DNA from: Acidobacteriota bacterium
Lineage (GTDB): Bacteria > Acidobacteriota > Vicinamibacteria > Marinacidobacterales > Marinacidobacteraceae
Length of the DNA stretch: 64,000 nt
Assembly (NCBI GenBank): GCA_022826825.1
Contig: JAJDUD010000061.1
Location: 62,001 to 126,000 of the forward strand
Direction: 5' to 3'
This document shows positions 10,701-18,301 of this stretch, in pieces (position 1 is the first letter of the stretch; each line of letters begins with the position of its first letter). The notes below the pieces were generated by a model. It was not told the origin of the DNA. It searched no databases and saw only the letters and a list, made by a program, of their open reading frames with translations. The translations under genes were made by a program, and so were the position numbers.

Positions 10701-13700
10701 GACCGGCATCTCCGTGGGAGACCGCGTGGTCGGCCTCGCGTTCGGCGCGCTGGGCCCCGAAGTCATCACGCTGGGGGAACTGGTGGCGCCCGCGCCCGCG
10801 GGGCTGCCGGCCGCCGCTCTCGCCACCGTGCCGGAGGTCTTCGTGACCGCGGCGCTCTCCTGGGAGCTCGCCGGACTGAAGGCCGGCGAGCGGGTCCTGG
10901 TCCACGCCGGCGCGGGCGGCGTGGGGCTGGCCGCCATCCAGTTGGCCCGGGCCGCGGGGGCGGAGGTCTTCGCCACCGCGAGCGCGCCGAAGCGGCCGTA
11001 TCTGCGTTCGCTCGGCGTGAAGCACGTCTTCGACAGCCGCCGGACAACGTTCAGCAAGGACGTTCTGGACGCCACCGGCGGCCGCGGCGTGGAGGTCGTC
11101 CTGAACAGCCTGACCGGGGAGGGGTTCATCGAAGCGAGCCTCGCCTGCCTGGCGACCGGGGGCCGGTTCGTGGAACTGGCCCGGCGGGACATCCTGAGCG
11201 ACGAGGACATGGCCGCGATCCGTCCCGACGTGGCCTACTCGATCCTGGAGCTGGACGTCCTGAAGGAAGAGGAGCCGGCCCGGCCGGGCCGGGCGCTGCG
11301 GGAGGTGATGGGACGGATCGCGGCCGGCGAACTGACGCCGCTCGTCCACACCCGCTGGCCGCTCGCGGAGGCCGGCGCCGCGATGGCGTTCATGCGGGAC
11401 GCCCGGCACATCGGAAAGATCGTGCTGACCGAACCGCCGCTCCGGGAGGGCCGGCTCCGGCCGGACAGGACCTACCTGGTCACCGGTGGCCTGGGCGGGA
11501 TCGGTTGCGCGGTGGCGGGCTGGCTCGCGGACCGCGGCGCGCGGACGGTCGTGCTGAACGGGCGAAGGGAGCCGGACCGGGCTGCCCGGGACGCGATCGC
11601 GGCGCTCGAGGATCGCGGGGTGACGGTGCGCGTCGAACTCGCCGACGTCACCGACGCCGGCGCGCTCGACGGAATGTTCGCCCGACTGGATCGGGAACTG
11701 CCGCCGCTCGCCGGCGTGATCCACAGCGTGGGCGCGCTGGCGGACGCCGCGCTCAGCAACCAGAGTTGGGAGAACTTGGAGACGGTGCTGTGGCCCAAGG
11801 TTGTCGGCGCCTGGCATCTGCACCGCGCCACCCGGGACCGCGACCTGGAGATGTTCGTCCTCTTTTCGAGCGTAGCCGGAGTCCTGGGGAACCCGGGGCA
11901 GTCGAACCATGCCGCGGCCAACGCGTTCCTCGACCAACTCGCCGCGCACCGGCGCTCGCTGGGACTGCCGGGTCAGGCCATCGCCTGGGGCGCCTGGTCC
12001 GAGATCGGCGAAGCCGAGGAACAGCGCGAGCGCATTGCCCGGCGGACCGAGGCGACCGGGATCGAGTGGATCACGCCGGAGCAGGGCCTGCGGGCATTCG
12101 AACGGCTGGTGCGCGAGGACGTGGCGACGAGCCTGGTGCTGGCGAGGGACTGGTCCGTCTTCGAACAGCCGGGGGAAGGCCGTCCCCCCCTGCTCGAGGA
12201 CCTGCTCACCCGCGAGGAGGCCGCCGGCGGTCCGGAGCCGTCCGAGGACCTGCTCACCCGGCTCCGGCAGGCGCCCGCGGCGGAACACGAGCCGCTGCTC
12301 GGATCGTTCCTGCGGGAGCAGCTGCAGGCCGTGCTGCGGCTGCCCGCGCCGCCGGCGGCGAACGTGGGGTTCTTCGACCTGGGAATGGACTCGCTGATGG
12401 CGGTGGAGTTCCGGAACCGGCTGAACCGGGCGTTCTCCGGCGAGTACACCGCGCCGAACACGCTGGTGTTCGACTATCCGAACGTCGAGGCGCTCGGCGG
12501 CCATCTCGCGAGCGAACTCGCCGGGATCGCCGGCGAGACACCCGCAGCCGCCGCACCGCAGCCGGAACCGGAGCCGATCCAGGCGGCGGCGAACGAGGAC
12601 GACGCGATCGCCATCGTGGGAATGGCGTGCCGCTTCCCGGGCGCCACGGACCTCGACGGCTTCTGGCGCCAGCTCGAGGCCGGCGCCCACGCGGTAACGG
12701 AGGGTCGGCCGGACGCCGGTCCCGCGAACGGGGTTCCCGAGGGCCCCGCCGCCGCGGAAGGCGCTTCGCGCTGGGGCGCGTTCGTCGAGGGGATCGACCG
12801 TTTCGACGCGAAGTTCTTCGGGGTCCTGCCGATCGCGGCGCGGACGCTGGACCCGCAGGCGCGGCTCCTGCTGGAGACGAGTTGGCACGCTCTGGAGGAT
12901 GCCGGCATGGACCCGGAGCGGCTGCGCGGCGGCCGCGTCGGCGTGTACACCGGCATCTCGGCCGCCGAATACCGGGAACTCATGGGAGCCGCCGGCGACC
13001 CCATCACCTACCTCGGCACCTTCGCCAGCATGGCGGTCGGCAGCGTCGCCTTCCGGCTCGGTCTCACGGGGCCGACGATGCCGGTCCCGCTGGAGTGCGC
13101 CTCGTCGCTGGTCGCCGTGCACCACGCGGTGACGGCGCTCCGCCAGGGGGAAGCGGACCTGGCGCTGACCGGTGGGGTGAATGCTGTCTTTTCACGCGGT
13201 CTGACCGCGGAAATGGCGGCCCTCGGGATGCTGTCGCCCACCGGGAGCTGCAACGCCTTCGACGCCGCGGCGGACGGCGCCATCCGGGGCGAAGGCTGCG
13301 GAATGCTCGTCCTGAAACGGCTCCGCGAAGCGGTCGCGGACGGCGACCGCATCTGGGGCGTGGTCCGGGGAACGGCGGTCAACCAGAACGGAGCAACCGC
13401 CGGGCTGGCCGTCCCGAACGGTCCGGCGCAGGAACAGGTGATCGAGGAAGCGCTCGCCCGGGCGGGGGTTTCCCCTGCTGAGGTGGACTATCTGGAGGCC
13501 CACGGGTCCGGGTCCGAACTGGGCGACCCGATCGAGGTGCGGGCGGCGGCCGCCGTGTACGGGAAGGGACGGGATGCGGACCGGCCCCTGCTGATCGGGT
13601 CCGTGAAGACGAACATCGGCCACCTGGAGGCGGCGGCGGGGATCGCCGGTCTCATCAAGTCGGTGCTCGCGATGAACCGGACCGTGATTCCGAGGCACCT

Positions 13701-15024
13701 TCATTTCCGGGACCCGACGCCGCACCTCGATTGGGACCGGCTGCCGGTCCAGGTCGTCGCCGAGACGACGGATTGGCCCCGCCCGGCGCACCGTCCCCCG
13801 CGGGCGGGGGTCAGCGCCTTCGGGGTCTCCGGCGTGAACGCGCACGTCGTGCTGGAAGGCTACGGGACGGCGGACGCCTCGGACGCCGGTCCCGGGGAGA
13901 CGGGCTGGCCGGCCGGTCCGTCGCACCGGGTGGCCGTTCCCCTGCCGGCCGGCTTCGCCGATCCGCCCGCCGACGAGCACGCGGGCGCCCGGACGACTCG
14001 CTTCCTGCCGCTCTCCGGCAAATCGGAAGCCGCGCTGCGCGATGCGGCCAGCCGCTACCTGGAGTGGCTCGAGGCCCATGCGGGCGCGCTGCAAGCCGCG
14101 GACGCGATGGAGCCGCTGCTCGCCGACATGGCATGGACGGCGGGCATGGGCCGGAGCCACTTCGGCTGTCGGGCGGGAGTGGTGTTCCGCGACCCCGATT
14201 CGCTCCGGGAGGGGCTCGGCGCACTCGCCGCGGGTAGCCGCGATCCCGGGAAAACGGCCGGCGACGCACCCTTGAAGGTGGTCTTCGCATTCCCGGGACG
14301 CGCCGGCGGCCGGCTCCCGATGGACGAGGAGTTCTACGCGAGCGAGCCCGTGGCGCGGGCGGTGCTGAACCGTTGTGACGAGGTCTTCCGGGAGGGTGGC
14401 CGGAAATCCCTGTTGGACGTGCTGTTCGGGCGCGACCGGAAGGCTGCGGACCCCACGGCGGAAGGTCCCGCGAACTATGCGCTGGACTGCGCGCTCTTCG
14501 CCTTGTGGGCGGGGGTCGGGATTCGCCCACAGGCCGCGGTCGGATGGGATTTCGGCGAACTGGCGGCGGCTCACGCCGCGGGGGTCTTCAGCCTCGAGGA
14601 CGGGCTACGGCTCGCGGCGTGGAGTGCTTCCGCCGATGGTCCGGACGGCGCGGTGGGCGGAACGCCTCCGGAAGAACTGGAACTGGCGCCCCCTTCGATC
14701 CCGCTGATCAGCCCCAGGTCCGGCCGCGCGCTGAACGCCGCCGAGGTCACGGATGCCGAGTACTGGCGGCCCCGGAACCGGGCGGCGGCGGGACGCGGGG
14801 GTGTGGCGCCGGTCCTTTCCGCGCTGGATGCGCAACTTGCCGTGGAGATTGGTCCGGGAGATTCCAGGGAATTCGCCGCCGCGGTGGCCCGTGCCTACGA
14901 GGCGGGCGTCCGCATCGACTTCGCGGGACTCTTCGCGGGAGAGCAGCGGCGCCGGATTCCGCTGCCCGGTTATCCCTTCCAGCGCCGGCGCTTCTGGATT
15001 CCGGAACCTCGAGCCCGGACCTGA
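4759..15024 (+). CDS. Type I polyketide synthase: KS-AT-DH-cMT-ER-KR-ACP-KS-truncated AT
   Basis: 3421 residues. KS1 spans about 30-455 (C203 in DTACSSS, H338, H378). AT1 spans about 597-930 (S691 in GHSLGE; PAYHS motif, so more malonyl- than methylmalonyl-like). DH covers 975-1265 (H1006, D1178; the Gly of HxxxGxxxxP is Glu). A C-methyltransferase has VIEVGAGIG at 1505. A structural KR half follows, then ER at 1925-2228 with AGAGGVG, and KR from 2239 with FSS but His (H2384) at the Tyr position. ACP1 carries S2545. KS2 starts at 2615 (C2780, H2915, H2955) with PLECASS around the cysteine. The final AT lacks about 100 residues in frame, and GHSLG reads GWDFG (D3264), so it cannot load substrate. 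There is no second ACP and no thioesterase. One full module would give a reduced, alpha-methylated unit; the role of the terminal KS-AT remnant is unclear. The discrete ACP and hydrolase on the opposite strand may serve it. Confidence 0.95.
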   Translation: MQRERPNAWAEPGPDGSETRRGSDPQPPAPIAVVGMACRFPGAPDVPSFWRLLEAGGNSVIEGVPGSGVGRVGELFPDPSVETEACRFGAYLEGLDRFDAPFFRISPVEAQLLDPQQRLMLEVSWQALEDAGIDPEQLRGSRTGVYAGISNYDYRGLILETQDTAEPAASLYAVTGTSFNTAIGRVAFALGLTGPAMALDTACSSSLVATHQAVSGLQRGEADLALAGGVHTILSGRLSELRGRAGMLAPDGQCKAFDASANGYVRGEGCGILVLKRLRDAEADGDRIWGVIQGSAVNQDGASAGLTVPSETSQQRVIEDALARAGVPPSEVDYLEAHGTGTEVGDPIELRAAAAAYGKGRGTDRPLLIGSVKTNVGHLEPAAGAAGLIKTLLAMRQGVIPKHLHFRTPNPELDWDRLPLRVTSEPTDWPLHPDRPPLAGVSGFGWSGTNAHVVVQGYDTPHDAGGVPAEPWPVGSARTITVSLPKPVEPERLTDGCLEARRARFLPLSGKSETALRELAGRYRDWMDQRAGDLAPAENGQALLSDLAWTAGTGRSHFGWRAGVVFRDAASLRDGLARLAEPEDDAAPGIAEEPPPKVAFVFTGQASQWVGMGEDLYASEPVVRAVLDRCDRLLREERGRSLLDAMFGRGPEPPDLDDPVWKQPAIYALECSLTALWSSLGITPAVVLGHSLGEIAAAQAAGVFSLEDGLRFAAVRGELIRALPGEGAMAAIFAPRPVVAAAVEEQNSRSPGPGLSVAADNGAHQAVSGPAAEVETLLARFEDQEVRVRRLRKSPAYHSAMLDPALDDLEAAFDEIPTAHPSLPFVSNLTGRVLDDGESLDGTYWRRQTRETVEFRRAVGTLAELGVGAVVEIGPHAVLGPMVSLAWPEPEGRGGGNGAPAVLSSLRRPSRETPEHVPDAFVAAAARAWEIGLPVAFSGFFAGESRRRIALPGYPFQRERHWIDRTRRRRSRASHPLLGTRHESASGEISFETEIAADDPSWLGDHRVFERLVAPGALYGAMAVAAGGAGKTESLEVADFQLHSPLILPEDDPESGAGVRKVQVVLDAASEGAARRVGVLSKGDDQAEWTLHAEAKATSDAPGGDTAPPPDLEALKAGLVSEDVAAYYRAKAGVGIALGPSFRTLKALWSGPGEALGEVALPSGIGQDGLEVHPLLLDGCFQILGAARRAEASETGVTYLPFGWERLWIAGPWPDRVVCHVRLREPDPDRSDAAADDAAEVRSADLRIYGADGAPLGTLSGYTIKRATRAALLSAEEGLDELLYEIEWRDQPRPGGILPADFLRTPAEVAADSPVFRSYLADEGVEAADEAKMQVELERLARSYALSTLERLGWERRAGVRVDAADLRQRLRVLGEHEHLFGRILELLGDAGVLRETAEGLVVAAGAGDPLPEGLPADPAEEATRLAGLYPHGANEIALLRRSAGALPEVLRGREDPLSLLFGDQTPRAGDLYTQAPVWRAANRMLGDVVEMIVAGLPEGRPLRVIEVGAGIGSATDCILPKLLPGRFEYAYTDISAGFFADAESRFSGEDTRIEYRVLDIEKDPVAQGFEHHGYDLAIAANVLHATRYLDETLNHCRELLAPSGQLIALENQRGRGWMDLIFGQLDGWWRFADTYRPRHALAGPGVWRRALRDTGFEEAEVVGVDESESGGLPDRGVIVASGPAEVTLRPGVWVVAADRGGVGAELAGELAARNQAVVLVDGESPAAEPAGDGANGVVRKSLETDRREAWRSLLSDPAGDLPLAGVVHLAGLDGRGPDATTGELAADVRHAAASALALVQGLADADATPSRGTWFITRGAQILERERTGQLAGAALWGFGRVVAREAGNLQPRMLDLDPAGAASSAKLAEELLFPDPETDVAYRGDRRLAARLVRTGSGAERLSLPEEPDWHLAPDEGGALEKLRVVPRPARPLASGEVRVAIEAGGLNFLDVFRAMGLVQGGLLGEEMCGRVLEAGSDVTGISVGDRVVGLAFGALGPEVITLGELVAPAPAGLPAAALATVPEVFVTAALSWELAGLKAGERVLVHAGAGGVGLAAIQLARAAGAEVFATASAPKRPYLRSLGVKHVFDSRRTTFSKDVLDATGGRGVEVVLNSLTGEGFIEASLACLATGGRFVELARRDILSDEDMAAIRPDVAYSILELDVLKEEEPARPGRALREVMGRIAAGELTPLVHTRWPLAEAGAAMAFMRDARHIGKIVLTEPPLREGRLRPDRTYLVTGGLGGIGCAVAGWLADRGARTVVLNGRREPDRAARDAIAALEDRGVTVRVELADVTDAGALDGMFARLDRELPPLAGVIHSVGALADAALSNQSWENLETVLWPKVVGAWHLHRATRDRDLEMFVLFSSVAGVLGNPGQSNHAAANAFLDQLAAHRRSLGLPGQAIAWGAWSEIGEAEEQRERIARRTEATGIEWITPEQGLRAFERLVREDVATSLVLARDWSVFEQPGEGRPPLLEDLLTREEAAGGPEPSEDLLTRLRQAPAAEHEPLLGSFLREQLQAVLRLPAPPAANVGFFDLGMDSLMAVEFRNRLNRAFSGEYTAPNTLVFDYPNVEALGGHLASELAGIAGETPAAAAPQPEPEPIQAAANEDDAIAIVGMACRFPGATDLDGFWRQLEAGAHAVTEGRPDAGPANGVPEGPAAAEGASRWGAFVEGIDRFDAKFFGVLPIAARTLDPQARLLLETSWHALEDAGMDPERLRGGRVGVYTGISAAEYRELMGAAGDPITYLGTFASMAVGSVAFRLGLTGPTMPVPLECASSLVAVHHAVTALRQGEADLALTGGVNAVFSRGLTAEMAALGMLSPTGSCNAFDAAADGAIRGEGCGMLVLKRLREAVADGDRIWGVVRGTAVNQNGATAGLAVPNGPAQEQVIEEALARAGVSPAEVDYLEAHGSGSELGDPIEVRAAAAVYGKGRDADRPLLIGSVKTNIGHLEAAAGIAGLIKSVLAMNRTVIPRHLHFRDPTPHLDWDRLPVQVVAETTDWPRPAHRPPRAGVSAFGVSGVNAHVVLEGYGTADASDAGPGETGWPAGPSHRVAVPLPAGFADPPADEHAGARTTRFLPLSGKSEAALRDAASRYLEWLEAHAGALQAADAMEPLLADMAWTAGMGRSHFGCRAGVVFRDPDSLREGLGALAAGSRDPGKTAGDAPLKVVFAFPGRAGGRLPMDEEFYASEPVARAVLNRCDEVFREGGRKSLLDVLFGRDRKAADPTAEGPANYALDCALFALWAGVGIRPQAAVGWDFGELAAAHAAGVFSLEDGLRLAAWSASADGPDGAVGGTPPEELELAPPSIPLISPRSGRALNAAEVTDAEYWRPRNRAAAGRGGVAPVLSALDAQLAVEIGPGDSREFAAAVARAYEAGVRIDFAGLFAGEQRRRIPLPGYPFQRRRFWIPEPRART

Positions 15025-15064
15025 AACCCCGGGGCTCCCCGGCCGGCTCGTGTTCGTGGCGCGG

Positions 15065-15976
15065 TCAGTACAGACACTGGAGCCGCGCGAACTCCCGGGT
15101 GGCCGCGGCGCACGCCTCGGGATTCTCGAGTTGCAGGAAGTGGCTCGCTTCCGGGATGAAGTCGTAGTCCACGGTGAGGACGTGGGTCAGGTCGAAGGTC
15201 GGCAGGTAGGAATACGGCAGGGTGGGATCGGCCCCGATCACCTTTGTCGGACAGGTCAGCGCTTCGAAGTTCACCAGCACCGCAAACACCCTGGCGTAGT
15301 CGATGATCTGGGCCTCGTATTCCTTGGGACAGCGAAGCTCGGAGCCTTCCCCGTCCGCCGATTCGCGCAGGGTGGTGCGGGCCATGAGTTCGTGGACCCC
15401 CGGAACCACGCGCGTGAAGGCCGGCAGGAACCTGAGGACCTGGACGAAGTCCTGAACCGCCCGGAAGCGGTCGGTCCGCCGCCGGGTCATGGCCGCCGTG
15501 CGTTCCGCGGCGAGATCGAATTCCAACTGGCTCTTGCCGGGTTTGCACACCGGTGGATCGAAGAGGACGCACCCCTCGTAGCCGTTGTCGGTCGCCGACG
15601 ACAGGAGTGACGCGAGGGCGGAGACCGAGTGGAACACGCCGACCTTGGGCTTGGCCCCAAAGTGACGGTCTATCGCTTCCAGGATCAGGTCGTGGTCGCG
15701 GACGAAGGTCGGGAGACTATGCGCCTCACGCGACCCGACGGCGTTCCAGCCGTGGTTCCTGAGGTCGTAGACGACCACGTCGAAGTCGTCGGCGAGCAGC
15801 GACCAGAAGGGGTAGTAGAGGTCGATCGCCAGGCCGTTGCCGTGGCTGAGCACGAGGCGTGAGCCGTCCGGATTCCCGTGGCGGCGCACGGTGATGACCG
15901 TGTCGTCGTCGACCGAGACATCGCAGGTGGCAATGGGCTCCGGAACCTGCCAAGCCGGCTCAGGAGTCGTGTTCAC
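15065..15976 (-). CDS. Alpha/beta hydrolase, possible stand-alone PKS thioesterase
   Basis: 303 residues with an alpha/beta-hydrolase core: an oxyanion-type SHGNG segment, YDLRNHG, a nucleophile elbow reading VFHSVSA, an acid candidate after VIGAD, and the catalytic His in EASHFLQ near the C-terminus. The elbow departs from the usual GxSxG. There is no signal peptide, so it is probably cytoplasmic. It ends 41 bases from the PKS stop in convergent orientation and begins 26 bases after the permease, likely on one transcript with the permease and the ACP. Since the PKS has no release domain, a chain-releasing or editing thioesterase role is plausible, but an unrelated hydrolase cannot be excluded. 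Confidence 0.85.
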   Translation of the reverse strand: MNTTPEPAWQVPEPIATCDVSVDDDTVITVRRHGNPDGSRLVLSHGNGLAIDLYYPFWSLLADDFDVVVYDLRNHGWNAVGSREAHSLPTFVRDHDLILEAIDRHFGAKPKVGVFHSVSALASLLSSATDNGYEGCVLFDPPVCKPGKSQLEFDLAAERTAAMTRRRTDRFRAVQDFVQVLRFLPAFTRVVPGVHELMARTTLRESADGEGSELRCPKEYEAQIIDYARVFAVLVNFEALTCPTKVIGADPTLPYSYLPTFDLTHVLTVDYDFIPEASHFLQLENPEACAAATREFARLQCLY

Positions 15977-16001
15977 GTCGTTGTCTCTTGGTGACCGTCA
16001 A

Positions 16002-17771
16002 TCAGCAGCCGGACCGCCGCGCTTCGACCCCGGGCGCCTCGACCTGGATGGTCACGATATCGGTGTCGTGGAACTGCTGGTGCCGCACCGAAGACGAGAG
16101 ATGCCGGAGGATCCGAAGCGATACCTCTCGTTCGGCCGAGACCTCATCCACGTGCTCGCTCAGGAGGGCCACCCGGTCCTCGAGGTTTTCCGAACCGGCG
16201 GCGGCGGCGAACTCCAGGGCCAGGCCGGAACCCTGGCGGCGAGCCGTCACCACGAGCCCACGGCGCGCCATCCGGTCCGTGGACCGGTCCGGGGGCCGAA
16301 GGGTCAGCAGAGTCTCCTCGCAGACCGCATCCAGGCGATGGACCATCGCCTTCCCGAAGCCGTTGTCGGTGGCGAACCCCGTGAGGAAATCGCGGATCCG
16401 GGGGGCGGCGGCGAGGTCCAGATCCGTCCGCAGCCGGCGCGCCCGGGGCTCGGTCAGCAGGGTGAACCCGGTCAGGAGGATGGCCATGATGCCGCCCGCG
16501 GTCATGCCGTTCGTCAGCAGGCCGCCCGCGAAGTCGCGGACGAGGTCGGGGAAGATGAGGTCGTATTCGAACCCGAGCCCGGTCCAGAAGGAAAGGCCGA
16601 CGATGAGCCCCTTCTTCTGATCGAACCCTTCGTTCAGGAGCAGTTTCAGCCCGACGGCGAACAGCACCGCCATCAGCACCGCGATGTAGGCGGCGAGCAC
16701 GGGGCCGGGCAGCGCAATGATCAGCGCCAGGGCCTTGGGCGCGAAGGCGAAGGCGGCGAGCCAGATCCCGAGCGCGATTCCGACCGCCCGGGAGGCCACC
16801 CCGGTCAGCTCGGCGAGCGACGCGCCCGTCTGGAGCGTGGAAAGCGGCATGCCGCCGGCGAGTCCCGCGAGCAGACTACCCAGTCCGCCGGTGGCGACGG
16901 TGTTCTGCACCGACCGGAAGTCAACGGCCCTTCGCCGCCGCCAGGAGACGTTCTGGATGGCGAGGCTGCCGCCGATGGCCTGCATGGAGGTCACCAGCGT
17001 GACGAATCCGAACGCCGGCAGCAGTCCCCAGAACGCGGGACCGAAGTCCAGGTCGAGCCCCGGCCAGCGGGGTGCGGCGGCGGCGATCCAGGCCGCTTCG
17101 GCCACCCGCGACCCGTCGTAGAGACCGAAGGCCCCCGCCACCAGCGACCCCGCGATCACCCCGGCGATCGGCGCCCAGAGCCGCCAGGCTCCCGTAGCCT
17201 TCAGGGCGATGGTGCTGATGACGAACAACGTCGCGAGCGCCGCAACGGGCGCTCCCGCCGCCGGCGAACCCTTCGGCACGTCGTCCAGCATGGCAAAGAC
17301 GACCGGCATCACGTTGACGACGAGGAGGAAAACGACCGTGGCGGAAACGGTCGGGGTAAGGATCCGGCGCAGCCACGAGAGCCGCGCGGAGAACAGGAGT
17401 TGCAGCGCCGCAGCGCTGAGGACCAGGGCGGCGAGGAGCGGAGGCCCGCCCGAGCGGAGCGCGTCGGTGGTGACCGCGATCCCGGCGGCGGAGACGGCGG
17501 GTGCGATGACGAACCCGGCGCCGACCCGCCCGAAACGGGCCGCCTGGAGCGCCGCGGTCAGGCCGCACAGCAACACGGAGACGAACACCGCCCAGGACAC
17601 CAGTTCGTCGTCCGCGCCCGCGGCCCGGAACGCGATGGTGGGAACCAGGATCGCGACGAAGAGCGGGGTGACCGCGGCCTGGAGACCCAGTCCCAGCGCC
17701 ACGGCAAGGGGCGGCCGCTCTCCCGGCTCGAAGCGGATGCTCCGGGTTTCCGGGCTGGCGGCGGCTCCCAT
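16002..17771 (-). CDS. NCS2/NAT-type permease with C-terminal HATPase-like domain
   Basis: 589 residues. Residues about 20-450 are very hydrophobic with many membrane segments, in the pattern of xanthine/uracil (nucleobase:cation) permeases. The last 130 residues are soluble and contain a segment DNGFGKAMVHRLDAVCEE that resembles the N-box helix of RsbW/anti-sigma HATPase domains, ending in a short beta strand with IVTIQV. A permease carrying such a tail suggests transport coupled to or gated by nucleotide binding or partner binding; this reading is tentative. It sits between the discrete ACP and the hydrolase on the same strand. The substrate is unknown; a purine, pyrimidine or the PKS product are possible. 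Confidence 0.8.
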   Translation of the reverse strand: MGAAASPETRSIRFEPGERPPLAVALGLGLQAAVTPLFVAILVPTIAFRAAGADDELVSWAVFVSVLLCGLTAALQAARFGRVGAGFVIAPAVSAAGIAVTTDALRSGGPPLLAALVLSAAALQLLFSARLSWLRRILTPTVSATVVFLLVVNVMPVVFAMLDDVPKGSPAAGAPVAALATLFVISTIALKATGAWRLWAPIAGVIAGSLVAGAFGLYDGSRVAEAAWIAAAAPRWPGLDLDFGPAFWGLLPAFGFVTLVTSMQAIGGSLAIQNVSWRRRRAVDFRSVQNTVATGGLGSLLAGLAGGMPLSTLQTGASLAELTGVASRAVGIALGIWLAAFAFAPKALALIIALPGPVLAAYIAVLMAVLFAVGLKLLLNEGFDQKKGLIVGLSFWTGLGFEYDLIFPDLVRDFAGGLLTNGMTAGGIMAILLTGFTLLTEPRARRLRTDLDLAAAPRIRDFLTGFATDNGFGKAMVHRLDAVCEETLLTLRPPDRSTDRMARRGLVVTARRQGSGLALEFAAAAGSENLEDRVALLSEHVDEVSAEREVSLRILRHLSSSVRHQQFHDTDIVTIQVEAPGVEARRSGC

Positions 17772-17938
17772 GAACGGACCTCTCAGCGCCGGTCGCGGAT
17801 CAACTGCATCCGCAAGTTCTCCGCCGTCTCAACGACCTTACCGGAACCCCTCGCCGGGATCGACTCCGCTGGGGGCGCCAGCGCACACCGGGGCGGACAC
17901 GCGGGCCAACAACCCCGCGGCCCCGGCGCCGGGGTGGA

Positions 17939-18169
17939 CTAGGCCGAGTGCTTGTCCACGAGTTGCCCGATCCCCCGCAGCGTCGTGCATCCGGCGCAAT
18001 CACCCGGCGTCAGCGAGAGACCGAAGTCACTGTTAACGACCTTCATGAACGAAACGGCGTCCACCGAGGAGACTCCGGAGTCGGCGAATTGCCCGTCCAG
18101 ATCCGGAGTCCGGCCGAGACCGAGGTGTTCCTGGGCGAGTTGTGACAGACGCTGTTCGGTTGCAGTCAT
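17939..18169 (-). CDS. Discrete acyl carrier protein
   Basis: 76 residues with the helix-II signature DSGVSSVDAV; the second Ser of SS aligns with the phosphopantetheine Ser of the classical DSL motif, whose Asp is replaced by Ser. A GAGGA ribosome site lies just upstream of the ATG. As a free-standing ACP near a PKS whose terminal KS-AT has no carrier of its own, it may accept or donate the chain for that module. It heads a minus-strand group with the permease and hydrolase, 167 bases apart. A house-keeping fatty-acid ACP is less likely because no fab gene is nearby. Confidence 0.85.
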   Translation of the reverse strand: MTATEQRLSQLAQEHLGLGRTPDLDGQFADSGVSSVDAVSFMKVVNSDFGLSLTPGDCAGCTTLRGIGQLVDKHSA

Positions 18170-18301
18170 GACGAATCCTCCAAGGGCGGCGGATTATTCC
18201 ACAGGCATCGGAACGTGTGCCGCCCATGACACGGCCCGTCCGGAACTGGCGAGGATCCAACGCCCATAACCGGGGAACTTGGGAGCGCCCGCAAACCGGA
18301 A

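Noticed and set aside
12590-13870. KS2 as a decarboxylating KSQ domain
   Set aside because: The active-site Cys is kept (C2780); KSQ domains have Gln at this position.
4411-14835. Very long open frames antisense to or out of frame with the PKS gene
   Set aside because: They are by-products of high-GC codon use: low-complexity Arg/Pro/Gly products without domains, while the main frame shows complete PKS domains.
15025-15064. Intrinsic terminator between the PKS and the hydrolase
   Set aside because: CCCCGGGG-type pairing is possible but no T-run follows on either strand.
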